Positions 1-10,119 of a DNA stretch of 64,000 nucleotides are shown here, piece by piece. Below the pieces are notes generated by a model. That model did not search any database and was not told the origin of the DNA. It saw only the letters and a program-made list of their open reading frames with translations. This DNA is from Schumannella sp. 10F1B-5-1 (GTDB lineage Bacteria > Actinomycetota > Actinomycetes > Actinomycetales > Microbacteriaceae): positions 358,166 through 422,165 of the forward strand of contig NZ_VHQH01000002.1 in NCBI RefSeq assembly GCF_006517535.1, read 5' to 3'. The position numbers were made by a program, and so were the translations under genes. Position 1 is the stretch's first letter; each line of letters begins with the position of its first letter.

Positions 1-1
1 C

Positions 2-598
2 GCCGTCTACGAGGTCGCCGGTGAAGACCAGGACGCCTCGACGATCGAGCACCGCGTCTTCCTGCTCGACCAGCGCGACAAGCAGGCCGTGCTGGCCGAG
101 CTCGCCGCCGGCCCGGGCAAGAAGCTCGTCTTCGCCCGCACGCGCGCCTTCGCCGAGGACCTGACCGACATGCTCGAAGACCACGGCATCCGCGCGGTCA
201 GCCTGCACGGCGACCTCAACCAGTCGCGCCGCACGCGCAACCTCGAGAAGCTGACGAGCGGTCGCGCGACCGTGCTGGTGGCGACCGACGTCGCCGCCCG
301 CGGCATCCACGTGGATGCCGTGACCCTGGTCATCCAGGCCGACGCGCCCGACGACTACAAGACCTACCTGCACCGCGCCGGCCGCACCGGCCGCGCGGGC
401 AAGGACGGCATCGTCGTCACCCTCGCGCCGTTCAACCGCCGCCGCCGCACCGAGTCGCTGCTGCAGCGCGCTGAGATCGACGCCGAGTGGACCGAGGTGC
501 GTCCGCGCGACGAGCTGGTCGGCGTGATCGCCGACCGCGCCAACGGCTACGACGACGCGAGCGCGTCGGACGAGCCGGCGGAGTCGCCCGAGGACTGA
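2..598 (+). CDS. DEAD/DEAH-box RNA helicase, C-terminal part (5' truncated by window edge)
   Basis: The open frame runs in from the left edge, so only the last 198 residues are visible. They form RecA-like domain 2 of a superfamily 2 helicase. A motif IV-like segment (VFARTRAFAEDL) is followed by motif V (VATDVAARGI) and motif VI (HRAGRTGRAG), which bind RNA/ATP and carry the arginine finger. The tail after the core is short and acidic (SASDEPAESPED). The family unwinds RNA duplexes, for example in ribosome assembly or mRNA decay; the specific paralogue cannot be told without the N-terminus. A strong hairpin follows the stop codon by 27 nt, so the transcript probably ends there. Confidence 0.9.
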   Translation, partial: AVYEVAGEDQDASTIEHRVFLLDQRDKQAVLAELAAGPGKKLVFARTRAFAEDLTDMLEDHGIRAVSLHGDLNQSRRTRNLEKLTSGRATVLVATDVAARGIHVDAVTLVIQADAPDDYKTYLHRAGRTGRAGKDGIVVTLAPFNRRRRTESLLQRAEIDAEWTEVRPRDELVGVIADRANGYDDASASDEPAESPED

Positions 599-625
599 CC
601 TCGCGCCGCGCGCCTCGCGCTGATC

Positions 626-661
626 GAGAGCCGCGCATCCCTCCGGGGGTGCGCGGCTCTC
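626..661 (+). terminator. Hairpin terminator after the DEAD-box helicase
   Basis: Perfect 12-bp stem (626-637 with 650-661) around a 12-nt loop, starting 27 nt after the helicase stop. There is no long T run, as is usual at this GC content. Confidence 0.7.
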
Positions 662-679
662 GTCGTCTCGGCGCGCGAG

Positions 680-747
680 GTTCGCGAGTTGCCCACTTCT
701 GTCGGACTCCGGGCCGAGAACCCCGCAGAAGTGGGCAACTCGCGAAC
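680..747. repeat. 22-bp perfect inverted repeat
   Basis: Arms 680-701 and 726-747 are exact reverse complements, separated by 24 nt. The arm includes GAGTTGCCCACTTCTG. It lies between the helicase terminator and the next promoter. The stem is longer than a terminator needs, and no other copy was found in the window by eye. It may be a palindromic intergenic element or small MITE. Confidence 0.75.
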
Positions 748-826
748 GAGAACGAACAGCGATCGGGTGCGCGGGTCACGCTGGTCGGGGTGTGCACGCG
801 CGGGACGGTGCACCCCTCGGTCTAGG

Positions 827-838
827 TAGCCTGGTGGG
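827..838 (+). promoter_or_regulatory. Leaderless -10 box of the ypeA-like gene
   Basis: TAGCCT followed by exactly 6 nt and then the ATG at 839, placing the expected transcription start on or next to the start codon. No good Shine-Dalgarno sequence is present. Confidence 0.6.
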
Positions 839-1297
839 ATGCGCATCCGCCCCTTCGCCCCGGCCGATACCGAGACCGTGGTCGACATCTGGACGCGCTG
901 CGGACTCGTGCGCCCCTGGAACGACCCGCGCAAGGACATCGCCCGCAAGGCCGAGGTGCAGCCCGAGCTGTTCCTGGTCGGCGAGCTCGCCGTCGCCGGG
1001 GCTCCGCGCATCGTCGCGACCGCGATGGCGGGCTACGACGGGCACCGCGGCTGGGTCAACTACCTCGCGGTCGACCCGGCGTCGCAGCGGCAGGGACTCG
1101 CCCGCGAGCTGATGGCCGAGGTCGAGCGGCTGCTGCTCGCCCGTGGCTGCCCCAAGGTCAATCTGCAGGTGCGCGAGGGCAACGCAGCCGCGCTCGGGCT
1201 CTACATCGAGCTCGGCTACACGATGGATGCGAGCGTCTCGCTCGGCAAGCGGCTCATCGTCGACGGTCCCGGGCCGGGAGTGACGCCCGCGTCCTGA
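839..1297 (+). CDS. ypeA: GNAT acetyltransferase, YpeA type
   Basis: A 152-residue single-domain GNAT protein. It has the YpeA-family signature CGLVRPWNDPRKDI (residues 21-34), then GYDGHRGWVNYLAVDP, and the acetyl-CoA pyrophosphate loop QRQGLA (residues 83-88). The C-terminal block RGCPKVNLQVREGN and the end LGKRLI are also typical. The family transfers an acetyl group from acetyl-CoA, but the substrate of YpeA proteins is not established. Length matches the family. The start is fixed by the -10 box 6 nt upstream. It converges on the YbaB-like gene with a 47-nt gap. Confidence 0.88.
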   Translation: MRIRPFAPADTETVVDIWTRCGLVRPWNDPRKDIARKAEVQPELFLVGELAVAGAPRIVATAMAGYDGHRGWVNYLAVDPASQRQGLARELMAEVERLLLARGCPKVNLQVREGNAAALGLYIELGYTMDASVSLGKRLIVDGPGPGVTPAS

Positions 1298-1344
1298 GCG
1301 CGCGGGCGCCGGCTCGACCGTCAGCGCGTCAGAGCCCCAGCGCG

Positions 1345-1776
1345 TCAGAGCGTCGGGCGCGCCCCCGCGGCCGGCGGCTCGGGTCGCCGTCGCACCTGAT
1401 CGCGGATGCCCGCCACGACCGCGTCGTCGGCGCCGAGCGTCGCCTCGGCCGCCCGCAGCGCGCTCTCCGCGGCCTCGCGCTGCGCCCGCGCGATCGTCTC
1501 CGTCACGAGCCGCCCGAGGTCGGCGGGGCGCAGCTCGACGGCGTCGTCGCTGAAGCGCACCTCGCGCACCGCGCCCGAGGGCTCCGCCGTCACCTCGACC
1601 TCGCCGCGCAGCGAGCGCGCGGTCGCGCGCACCGCATCCACCTGCTCGGCCAGGGCGTCGATCGCGGCGGCGCGGGCCTCGGCGGCGGCGACCTGCTGCT
1701 GCACGGTCGCGCGCACCTGCGCGGGGCTGCCGTAGGGGTCGGCGGGGGCGGGGCCGGGGGCGGTCGGATCGGTCAT
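1345..1776 (-). CDS. YbaB/EbfC-like protein of the type VII substrate cassette (EspL-like)
   Basis: A 143-residue protein: an N-terminal helix rich in Ala/Gln/Glu, a short strand region (VEVTAEPSGAVREVRFSDDAVEL) and a C-terminal helix. This is the YbaB/EbfC nucleoid-associated fold. In actinobacteria such proteins (EspL-like) recur in ESX/type VII loci, where their role is unclear. It is the last gene of a minus-strand cassette, 88 nt after the hydrolase effector gene. GAGGA precedes the ATG. A role as DNA-binding or chaperone-like partner of the effector is inference from family and context. Confidence 0.72.
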   Translation of the reverse strand: MTDPTAPGPAPADPYGSPAQVRATVQQQVAAAEARAAAIDALAEQVDAVRATARSLRGEVEVTAEPSGAVREVRFSDDAVELRPADLGRLVTETIARAQREAAESALRAAEATLGADDAVVAGIRDQVRRRPEPPAAGARPTL

Positions 1777-1864
1777 GGCGTCCTCGATGGTGTCGTGCGG
1801 GGTGCGGGGCGGCAGGCGTGGTGGGCCGGATGCGCGGCGGCGCGACCGGGCCGGACTCGGCGTC

Positions 1865-3520
1865 TCACTCGTGGAACTCGTGGAACTGCTGGTCGACCAC
1901 CCGGCCCGTGATCAGCGCGCGCACGTCGGCCGCCGCATCCGGGTTCGCGGCCTCCCAGGTGGCCACCGACTGCGTGTAGTTGTCGTTGTTGTGGGTCTCG
2001 AAGGGGGCCCAGCCCGAGGGCGGGTTCGGCAGCTTCACGTTGGTGCGGTTCGGGTCGGATGCGGTGGAGTCCGTGTACTGCCCGTCGGCCGCCGGCACGG
2101 GGTCGGCCGCGTGCTCGAAGCTGACGATGCGCGTCGTCGGCGGGATGTCGAAGGTGCCGATGGGGGCGCCGTTGGTGATGATCGCGTCGGTCACGTAGGT
2201 GCGGTCGTGCTCGGCGATCGACGCCGCCATGATGCCGCCCTGACTGAACCCGGTGTAGACGACGTGCGCGCCGGGCGGCACGCCCGCATCCTGCATCGCC
2301 TGCATCACGGCCCGCTCGTACTGCGTGCGCGCGGCCGGGTCGTCCATCGTGACGAGAGCGACGTTCGTGTCGAGGTCGCCGAGCGAGCCCTGGTCGACCT
2401 TGCCGGGGAAGTTCCAGTCCTGTGTCGAGGGCAGCGAGACCACGAAGCGCGTCTGGCCGTCGTCGCCGACGATCTGCTTGATCGCGACGACGCTGCGCTC
2501 GGTCGCGCCCATGCGATCGACGAAGCCGTTCTGACGCACCGCGTCGGCGAGCGTGTCGAGCCGCGTCACATCGCGGGCGTCGGCGTAGGCGCCGCGCTGC
2601 GTGTCGGTCGTCAGCAGCGACGGGTCGAGATCGGTGACCCGCAGGTCGGGCTGGATGAGGTCGGCCGCCGCGCCGCCGAACAGGCCGCCGACGAAGGCGC
2701 CGCCGGCCGCGCCGAGGGGGCCCGCCGCCGAACCGATGCCGGTGCCGATGCCGATCGCGGCGACGTGGACCATCTTGGCCAGGATCGGCCGCAGGCTCTC
2801 GACGATGTCGGCGATGACCGGGGCGAGCGCGTCGAGCAGCTGCTTCAGCTGCTCGAAGGCGGTCGTCATCCGGTCGATGAGCTGCCCGATCACGCGGATG
2901 AACTCGCCCGCGCGGTTGACGAGCCGCTTCAGCTCGTCGACCTTGTCGAAGGGGTTGAGGGTGAAGCCGAAGAGCTCGACGACCAGACCCGCGAGCTCGC
3001 TCAGCGCGCCGATGATCGCGTCGTGCACGGCCGTCACGATCGTGGAGGCCAGCTCGAGCGCCTTCGCCGCGGCATCCGACCAGTCGCCCGCTTCGACGAG
3101 CGCGCCGTCGATGTCGTCGAGGCGCTTGCGCACGGCGCGCGCGGTCTGGCCCTGCTGCTCGCTCATGCGGCCGCGGGCGGTCACGACATCCTGCTGCGCC
3201 TCGCGCAGGGTGGATGCGACACCGGTCCAGGTCTGCGCGAAGGCGCTGACCTGCGCCCTGTCGCCGGTCAGCGCATCCAGCCAGGTGTCGAGGGGATGCA
3301 CGTACTCGAGCGCCCACGTCACGATGCGCACGGTCGTGCCGCCGGGGTCGGCGAACGCGACGCGGAACGCCTCGGCGCCGCCCTGCGCCCACGAGCTCGA
3401 GGCGAGCTGGGCGGCGATCTGCGCGGCCTGGCCGGCGGCGGCCGTGGCGGCGTCGCCGAGGGGGCCGGGCACGCCGAGCGGTGTGGGCACGCCGAGCGGG
3501 GTGGGGGCGATGAGCGTCAT
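1865..3520 (-). CDS. Probable type VII-secreted alpha/beta-hydrolase effector
   Basis: A 551-residue protein. Residues 1-250 are almost wholly helical and resemble the long helical N-terminal modules of type VII substrates. Residues 252-288 form a Gly/Ala-rich hydrophobic stretch (IGIGTGIGSAAGPLG onward), which could be a membrane or pore-like hairpin. Residues 335-551 are an alpha/beta-hydrolase: nucleophile elbow GFSQG (Ser426), likely Asp473 in AADPVP and His510 in FETHNN. No Sec signal peptide is present. The ATG overlaps the stop of the preceding EspC-like gene (ATGA), so the two are translationally coupled. The target bond is unknown; lipase, esterase or toxin activity are all possible. 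No ESX machinery lies in the window. Confidence 0.75.
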   Translation of the reverse strand: MTLIAPTPLGVPTPLGVPGPLGDAATAAAGQAAQIAAQLASSSWAQGGAEAFRVAFADPGGTTVRIVTWALEYVHPLDTWLDALTGDRAQVSAFAQTWTGVASTLREAQQDVVTARGRMSEQQGQTARAVRKRLDDIDGALVEAGDWSDAAAKALELASTIVTAVHDAIIGALSELAGLVVELFGFTLNPFDKVDELKRLVNRAGEFIRVIGQLIDRMTTAFEQLKQLLDALAPVIADIVESLRPILAKMVHVAAIGIGTGIGSAAGPLGAAGGAFVGGLFGGAAADLIQPDLRVTDLDPSLLTTDTQRGAYADARDVTRLDTLADAVRQNGFVDRMGATERSVVAIKQIVGDDGQTRFVVSLPSTQDWNFPGKVDQGSLGDLDTNVALVTMDDPAARTQYERAVMQAMQDAGVPPGAHVVYTGFSQGGIMAASIAEHDRTYVTDAIITNGAPIGTFDIPPTTRIVSFEHAADPVPAADGQYTDSTASDPNRTNVKLPNPPSGWAPFETHNNDNYTQSVATWEAANPDAAADVRALITGRVVDQQFHEFHE

Positions 3521-3936
3521 CGCAGGATCGCCCGTCCGCTGGTGGCGTCGAGGCCGTCGGGGCCGCTCAGGCCGGCGGGCGTTCCGGGCGTGCCGGAGGC
3601 GCCGGGCGTGCCGTCGAGCTGCTGGCCGAGCGAGCCGAGCCCCGACACGATCGTCTGCTCGTTGCGCTCGAAGTCGCCGGCCGAGGCCTCGGTGGCCGCG
3701 CCGACCGCGGTCGCCAGCTGCGCCGTGACCTGCACGACCTCGGCGGTGTGCGAGATGAGGGCCGAGATCGGCGGCGCCATCCACGCGTTCATGAGCCCGA
3801 AGGCACCCGGGGCGATCGGGTTCGAGCGGATGCGCGCATCCACCTCGCCGACCCGCTCGCCGACGGCCGTGAGCTCGCTCGCGACCTTGTGCAGGATCTC
3901 GGGGTCGATCGCGATGATCTCGGTGCCGTCTGCCAT
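3517..3936 (-). CDS. Type VII secretion target, EspC family
   Basis: A 139-residue helical protein. The central segment GAFGLMNAWMAPPISALI is the hallmark of the EspC/type VII secretion-target family (FG-W-PP pattern), and ERNEQTIVSGL follows in a second helix. The C-terminal 35 residues are Gly/Pro/Thr-rich and disordered (GTPGASGTPGTPAG). It is first in the cassette and shares a 4-nt ATGA overlap with the hydrolase gene, as expected for a small partner co-secreted with a larger effector. GGGGGA 3-4 nt before the ATG is the ribosome binding site, and a promoter is visible upstream. The upstream in-frame extension is rejected because it lacks a Shine-Dalgarno sequence and has shadow-frame composition. 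Confidence 0.78.
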   Translation of the reverse strand: MADGTEIIAIDPEILHKVASELTAVGERVGEVDARIRSNPIAPGAFGLMNAWMAPPISALISHTAEVVQVTAQLATAVGAATEASAGDFERNEQTIVSGLGSLGQQLDGTPGASGTPGTPAGLSGPDGLDATSGRAILR

Positions 3937-3966
3937 ATCTCCCCCGGAATGCGTGGTGCTGACTAC

Positions 3967-3996
3967 ACCGTAGGGAAACCTCAGGTTGCTTGTCAC
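3967..3996 (-). promoter_or_regulatory. Promoter of the type VII substrate cassette
   Basis: On the minus strand: -35 GTGACA, 18-nt spacer, -10 TACGGT. This gives a leader of roughly 25 nt with a good Shine-Dalgarno sequence before the EspC-like ATG at 3936. Confidence 0.55.
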
Positions 3997-4073
3997 CCGT
4001 TCGGGGGTGAAATCTTCGGGCTCGGGATGCGCGGCCCCGGTGAGCGGGGTCGTGCCCGGATGCGCTGTCTGGC

Positions 4074-4838
4074 TCAGCTCACGCTGGTGTGATCGACCGA
4101 GTCGAGCCAGGCGTCGAAGGTGAGCGCCGCGCGATCGGCGTCGTCGGTGCCGGCCAGGGCGCCCGAGGCCATGCCGCGCCCGAAGGCGCCGGGCAGGCGC
4201 ACCTCGAAGAGGCGACGCGGAACGCCGTCGTGGCGCAGCATCCGGCGCATCTGCTCGACCAGCACGCCCGGCTCGGGGCCGACGAGGTCGCGAGCGCGGC
4301 CCACGGCCGGCGCGGCCGCGAGCTCGATCAGCCGGGCGCCGACCTCGCGCGCCGCGACCGTGCGCACGGTGGCCTTCGGCACCAGGTTGAGCGGACCGAT
4401 GCGTCCGCTCACCAGGGTCTGCTCGGCGAACTCGTGGAACTGGGTCGCGCGCAGGATCGTCCACGGCACGGCGCCGCTCTCGCTCGTCACGATGCGCTCC
4501 TGCGCGAGCTTGCCCGCGTAGTAGCCGTCGTCGATGTCGTCGATGCCCACGATCGACAGCGCCACGTGGTGCGTCACGCCCGCGAGACGCTCGGCTTGCA
4601 GCAGCGCGCGCGACGCCGGCTCGAAGAACGCGACCGACTCGCGCGCCTTGATGGTGCCGACGCTCGTGACGTCGACCAGCGCATCCACCCCCTCGAGAGC
4701 CGCGGCCGTCGCGGTCGCATCGAGGATGTCGTGCCCGGCCGAGCGGGAGAGGGCGACGACCTCGTGCCCGGCGGCCTCGGCCGCGCTGACGGTATGCCGG
4801 CCGACGACGCCCGTGGCGCCCGCGATCGCGATCTTCAC
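4074..4838 (-). CDS. NmrA/YbjT-type NAD(P)-binding reductase (atypical SDR)
   Basis: A 254-residue Rossmann protein. The dinucleotide loop GATGVVG lies at residues 7-13, and SIVGIDDIDDGYYAGKL around residue 115 holds the YxxxK-like element of atypical SDRs; ILRATQFHEF is typical of NmrA/YbjT proteins. These bind NAD(P) and act as reductases or redox sensors; the substrate cannot be assigned. The start is a GTG, with a weak -10-like CACGCT 6 nt upstream that fits a leaderless start. It stands alone between the effector cassette and the siderophore-interacting gene. Confidence 0.82.
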   Translation of the reverse strand: MKIAIAGATGVVGRHTVSAAEAAGHEVVALSRSAGHDILDATATAAALEGVDALVDVTSVGTIKARESVAFFEPASRALLQAERLAGVTHHVALSIVGIDDIDDGYYAGKLAQERIVTSESGAVPWTILRATQFHEFAEQTLVSGRIGPLNLVPKATVRTVAAREVGARLIELAAAPAVGRARDLVGPEPGVLVEQMRRMLRHDGVPRRLFEVRLPGAFGRGMASGALAGTDDADRAALTFDAWLDSVDHTSVS

Positions 4839-4920
4839 GAGTCCAGCGTGGCAGGGGCAGAGGACATGCGCGAGCGCGGGACGCGCGCGGGGCCGTGCCG
4901 GACGCGGGCGAGGTGCCCGC

Positions 4921-5733
4921 TCAGTCGGAGTTGCGGCCGGCCTTCCAGTAGCCGCAGAACGTGACGTTCTTCTTCGAGATGCCGAGCTCGCTCACGAGGT
5001 AGCGGCGCGTGCCGGTCGCCAGCGCGGCCTCGCCGACCGCGAAGGCGTAGGGCACTCCCTCGGGGAACGGCAGGTCGCGCACGTGCTCGAGGGCGAGCTC
5101 GCCGACCTTCCGCCCCTCGGGCCGGATCACCCAGTGCAGGTCGACGCCGTCGGGCGCATCCACGTGCTGGGCGTCGTCGAGGCTGTCGAGCTCGACGATC
5201 GCCAGACCGCGGGCGTCGCGCGGCAGATCGCGCAGGATGCCGGCCACGGCGGGCAGGCCCGACGGGTCGGCGACCAGCAGGAACCAGTCGGCGTCGTCGA
5301 CCGGCGACCAGCCGCATCCCTGATCGATGAAGGCGATCTGCTTGCCGGGCGTCGCGACCTCGGCCCACGGCCCGGCCACGCCGTCGGTGCCGTGCACGAC
5401 GAAGTCGATGTCGAGCTCCTGCGCCTCGGGCCGGTAGGCGCGCACCGTGTAGTTGCGGATCACCGGACGCGTCGCCTTCGGCATCGTCAGGTACTTGAGG
5501 TAGCCCTTCATGTCGATGCGGTCGGGCAGTCGGTCGAATCCGGGGTGGCTTTCGTCGACCGGGATCGCGAGGCGGAACCACTGGTCGAAGCCCTGGTAGG
5601 TCCAGCGCTCGAGGTCGGGTCCGGTGACGGTCACACGCTGGAAGTGCGGCGAGATGCGCTCGCTGCGCACGACCTCGGCGCGCACGAGCCCGGCGACGCC
5701 GTGCGTGATCTCGATGTTGCTGATGGATGCCAC
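4921..5733 (-). CDS. Siderophore-interacting FAD-dependent ferric reductase (SIP/ViuB family)
   Basis: A 270-residue member of the SIP family, which uses FAD and NADPH or ferredoxin to reduce ferric siderophores in the cytoplasm and release iron. The FAD-binding motif RNYTVRAYR lies near residue 93, GPWAEVATPG near residue 120 binds flavin phosphate, and the C-terminus has the characteristic GISKKNVTFCGYWKAGRNSD. The GTG start has GGAG 5 nt upstream. An excellent IdeR/DtxR box sits 21 nt upstream of the start. No siderophore transport or biosynthesis gene is adjacent, so this is an orphan iron-regulated reductase serving a locus elsewhere. Confidence 0.92.
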   Translation of the reverse strand: MASISNIEITHGVAGLVRAEVVRSERISPHFQRVTVTGPDLERWTYQGFDQWFRLAIPVDESHPGFDRLPDRIDMKGYLKYLTMPKATRPVIRNYTVRAYRPEAQELDIDFVVHGTDGVAGPWAEVATPGKQIAFIDQGCGWSPVDDADWFLLVADPSGLPAVAGILRDLPRDARGLAIVELDSLDDAQHVDAPDGVDLHWVIRPEGRKVGELALEHVRDLPFPEGVPYAFAVGEAALATGTRRYLVSELGISKKNVTFCGYWKAGRNSD

Positions 5734-5754
5734 GGGACTCCGATCGGGATGCTC

Positions 5755-5774
5755 AGGTTAGGTGAGCCTAACCT
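5755..5774 (-). promoter_or_regulatory. IdeR/DtxR iron box controlling the SIP gene
   Basis: AGGTTAGG-TGAG-CCTAACCT: perfect 8-bp arms around 4 nt. Read on the minus strand it matches the actinobacterial iron-box consensus TTAGGTTAGGCTCACCTAA at about 17 of 19 positions. Location just upstream of the SIP gene predicts Fe(II)-dependent repression. Confidence 0.88.
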
Positions 5775-5829
5775 GTCGCGGTTCGCGATGGGTTCGCGCG
5801 GCGTCGCGGGGCGTCGCGGTGTCGCGCGC

Positions 5830-6807
5830 TCAGGCGAGGGCGAGCATCCCGGCCGCCGCGAGGGCGAGCGCCAGGCCGATCCACTGCACGCGGGTGATGC
5901 GCTCGCCCAGCACGACCGCCGCGAGCAGGATCGTGCCCGCCGGGTACATCGCCGTCAGCACGCCCATCACGCTGAGGTCGCCGAGGCGCAGGCCGACCAG
6001 GATGAGCGCGTTCGCCGTCGTGTCGAGCGCTCCGCCCAGCGCGGCCAGCAGCAGGGTGCGGCGGGCGAGCAGGGGTGCCGGGGCGACGCGGGCCCGGGGG
6101 AGGGTGTCGGACTCGAGGGAGTCGAGGGACTCGACGGAGTCGGCAGTGTCGCCGGCCGTGCGCTCCCGGGCGCGCCGCCGCATCCGCGTCAGCAGCACGG
6201 CGGCGACCGGCCAGAGCAGCAGCATCATGCCGGCGCGGTTGACGGCCAGCGGCACGACGCCCGAGTCGTCGGGGGTCTGGTCGAAGATCACGATGAACAC
6301 GCCCAGCAGCAGGCCGGCGGCGGTCGCCGCGAGCAGGGCCTTCAGGCTCGGGCGCACGAGCGGCAGGCGGCGTCCGGGATGCGCGGGGTCACGCGGCGGC
6401 GGCACGAACCCGACCAGCACCACGGCCACGAGTGCCGCCCCGAGCGCGACCGGACCCAGCGGACCGAGCCGCTCGCCCTGCACGAGGCCCCACGCCATCG
6501 GCACGATCGCGCCGAGCAGGGCGGCCAGCGGCGACACGATGCTCATCGGGCCGAGCGCGAGCGCTGCATAGAGCAGCGGCAGCGCGGTCGCGCCGACGAG
6601 CGCGCTGACGGCGCCCCAGAGCACGGCCTCGGGTGACCAGGTGCCGCCGAGCAGCGGGAGGGCGATCGCGCTCACCACGATGAGCCCGGCGGTCGCGCTC
6701 AGCGCGGTCACCACGGCGACCGGCAGTCGGCGGCCGGCGACGCCGCCGACGAAATCCGCCGCTCCGTAGACGAGGGCGACCGTGAGGCCGACGATCACCG
6801 TGAGCAC
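5830..6807 (-). CDS. EamA/DMT-family permease
   Basis: About 325 residues with ten predicted hydrophobic segments in two EamA halves, separated by a charged cytoplasmic loop (RRRARERTAGDTADS region) and a long Pro/Arg linker. The DMT superfamily exports metabolites, amino acids or drugs; the substrate is unknown. I place the start at the GTG at 6807, because TACGGT lies 7 nt upstream and the protein then begins directly with transmembrane helix 1 (LTVIVGLTVALVYG). The longer frame to 6894 adds an Arg-rich, non-membrane N-terminus and would overlap the divergent recQ promoter area. Confidence 0.85.
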   Translation of the reverse strand: MLTVIVGLTVALVYGAADFVGGVAGRRLPVAVVTALSATAGLIVVSAIALPLLGGTWSPEAVLWGAVSALVGATALPLLYAALALGPMSIVSPLAALLGAIVPMAWGLVQGERLGPLGPVALGAALVAVVLVGFVPPPRDPAHPGRRLPLVRPSLKALLAATAAGLLLGVFIVIFDQTPDDSGVVPLAVNRAGMMLLLWPVAAVLLTRMRRRARERTAGDTADSVESLDSLESDTLPRARVAPAPLLARRTLLLAALGGALDTTANALILVGLRLGDLSVMGVLTAMYPAGTILLAAVVLGERITRVQWIGLALALAAAGMLALA

Positions 6808-6820
6808 GGTCGCCACCGTA
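6808..6820 (-). promoter_or_regulatory. Leaderless -10 box of the EamA gene
   Basis: TACGGT plus 7 nt before GTG 6807 on the minus strand. It decides the start against an upstream in-frame extension. Confidence 0.55.
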
Positions 6821-6931
6821 GCCGGTCGGCGGGGTCGGCTGGCGAGCCGGTCGGCGCTCCTCCCCAGTGCCGCGTGCGGGATGCGCATCCACATCGAGGC
6901 TCCGGGCGCGGCGCAGGTCGGTGCCGCTCCG

Positions 6932-6944
6932 TACAGTTGACGGC
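6932..6944 (+). promoter_or_regulatory. Leaderless -10 box of recQ
   Basis: TACAGT plus 7 nt before ATG 6945. It supports this ATG over the in-frame start at 6867. Confidence 0.55.
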
Positions 6945-9074
<2,130 letters not shown>

Positions 9075-9211
9075 AGGTCCGCCGGTCTCGTCGCGCGCGG
9101 TGCCCAGGATGAGTCGATCGGAGCCGCCCGAGCCGCGCATCCCGAGGCTTCATATGCCGTCACCCGCATGGATGAGCGACTCGCACGGCCCGGCTGTGAC
9201 AGGCTGAGGCG

Positions 9212-9919
9212 ATGTTCGCCTCGGTCGCCCGCCGCCTCGCCGCCCCGATGGCGAAGGCGACGTTCCGGCCGAAGGTCGAGGGCAAGCGCAACGTGCCGAA
9301 GCGCGGCGCCGTCATCCTGGCCAGCAACCACCTCTCGTTCATCGACAGCGTCGTGATCACGCTCGTCGCGCCGCGCACCGTCGCGTTCCTCGCCAAGTCG
9401 GACTACTTCGCCGGCGCCGGCGTGAAGGGCGCGCTGAGCAAAGCCTTCTTCAGCGGAGTCGGCGCCGTGCCGGTCGAGCGCGGCGCGGGTGCGGCGGCGC
9501 AGGCGGCCCTGGATGCGGGGCTCGAGATCCTCGAGAACGGCGACGCCTTCGCGATCTACCCCGAGGGCACCCGCTCGCTCGACGGCCGGCTCTATCGCGG
9601 ACGCACCGGCGTCGCGTGGCTGGCGATGACCGCGGGCGTGCCGGTCGTGCCGGTCGGTCTGATCGGCACCGACCAGCTGCAGCCCGTCGGCTCCAACCGC
9701 ATCCGCCGCGCCAAGGTGACGGTGCGCTTCGGCAAGCCGCTCGACCTCGGCACCTTCGGCCCCGCCACCTCGGGTCGTGCGCGCCGCCAGGCGACGGATG
9801 CGCTCATGGCCGAGATCCAGAAGCTCAGCGGCCAGGAGCCCGCGGGTCGCTACAACGAGCCGCCGGCCGCGAACGTGGTCGAGCGGGTCAAGCGCGCCCT
9901 GAGCCCCGAGCGCCTCTAG
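9212..9919 (+). CDS. 1-acyl-glycerol-3-phosphate acyltransferase family protein (PlsC-like)
   Basis: A 235-residue membrane-associated acyltransferase. The catalytic NHLSFIDS (NHx4D, residues 39-46) and motif III YPEGTRSLDGRLYRG (from about residue 116) define the LPLAT/PlsC family, which transfers acyl groups to lysophosphatidate in phospholipid synthesis; other acceptors are possible. A hydrophobic stretch near VPVVPVGLIG carries motif IV. The start has only a weak Shine-Dalgarno (GAGG) but a CAGGCT box 6 nt upstream. A 470-nt gene-free interval with REP-like elements follows. Confidence 0.88.
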   Translation: MFASVARRLAAPMAKATFRPKVEGKRNVPKRGAVILASNHLSFIDSVVITLVAPRTVAFLAKSDYFAGAGVKGALSKAFFSGVGAVPVERGAGAAAQAALDAGLEILENGDAFAIYPEGTRSLDGRLYRGRTGVAWLAMTAGVPVVPVGLIGTDQLQPVGSNRIRRAKVTVRFGKPLDLGTFGPATSGRARRQATDALMAEIQKLSGQEPAGRYNEPPAANVVERVKRALSPERL

Positions 9920-9980
9920 CCCCGCGCGTCGGTCCCACCCGCTCCGACCCCGCATCCCGCGCGTCGCCCGTTGCGCATCG

Positions 9981-10109
9981 AGGGTGGCCAGAGATGACCG
10001 CGACACGCCGGGCGGGCGTGCACTTGTGGCCACCCTGCGCCGTCCGCTCGTCGAGGGTGGCCGGGGATGCACGGGACACGCCGCGCCTGGCGTGCATTCG
10101 TGGCCACCC
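9981..10109 (+). repeat. REP-like palindrome cluster A (2 copies)
   Basis: Two 56-nt units at 9981-10036 and 10054-10109. Each begins AGGGTGGCC and ends in GGCCACCC, arms that pair with each other, with an inner partially paired core containing CACGCC and GGCGTGCA. They sit 62 nt after the plsC stop, in the 470-nt gene-free interval 9920-10389. The same element recurs in clusters at 20012 and 24345. Confidence 0.85.
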
Positions 10110-10119
10110 GCGCGCGGGC

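Noticed and set aside
9981-10109. Regularly spaced repeats suggesting a CRISPR array
   Set aside because: Only two to three units per cluster, the units themselves are imperfect palindromes, gaps are 17-18 nt and similar to each other, and no cas genes are present.
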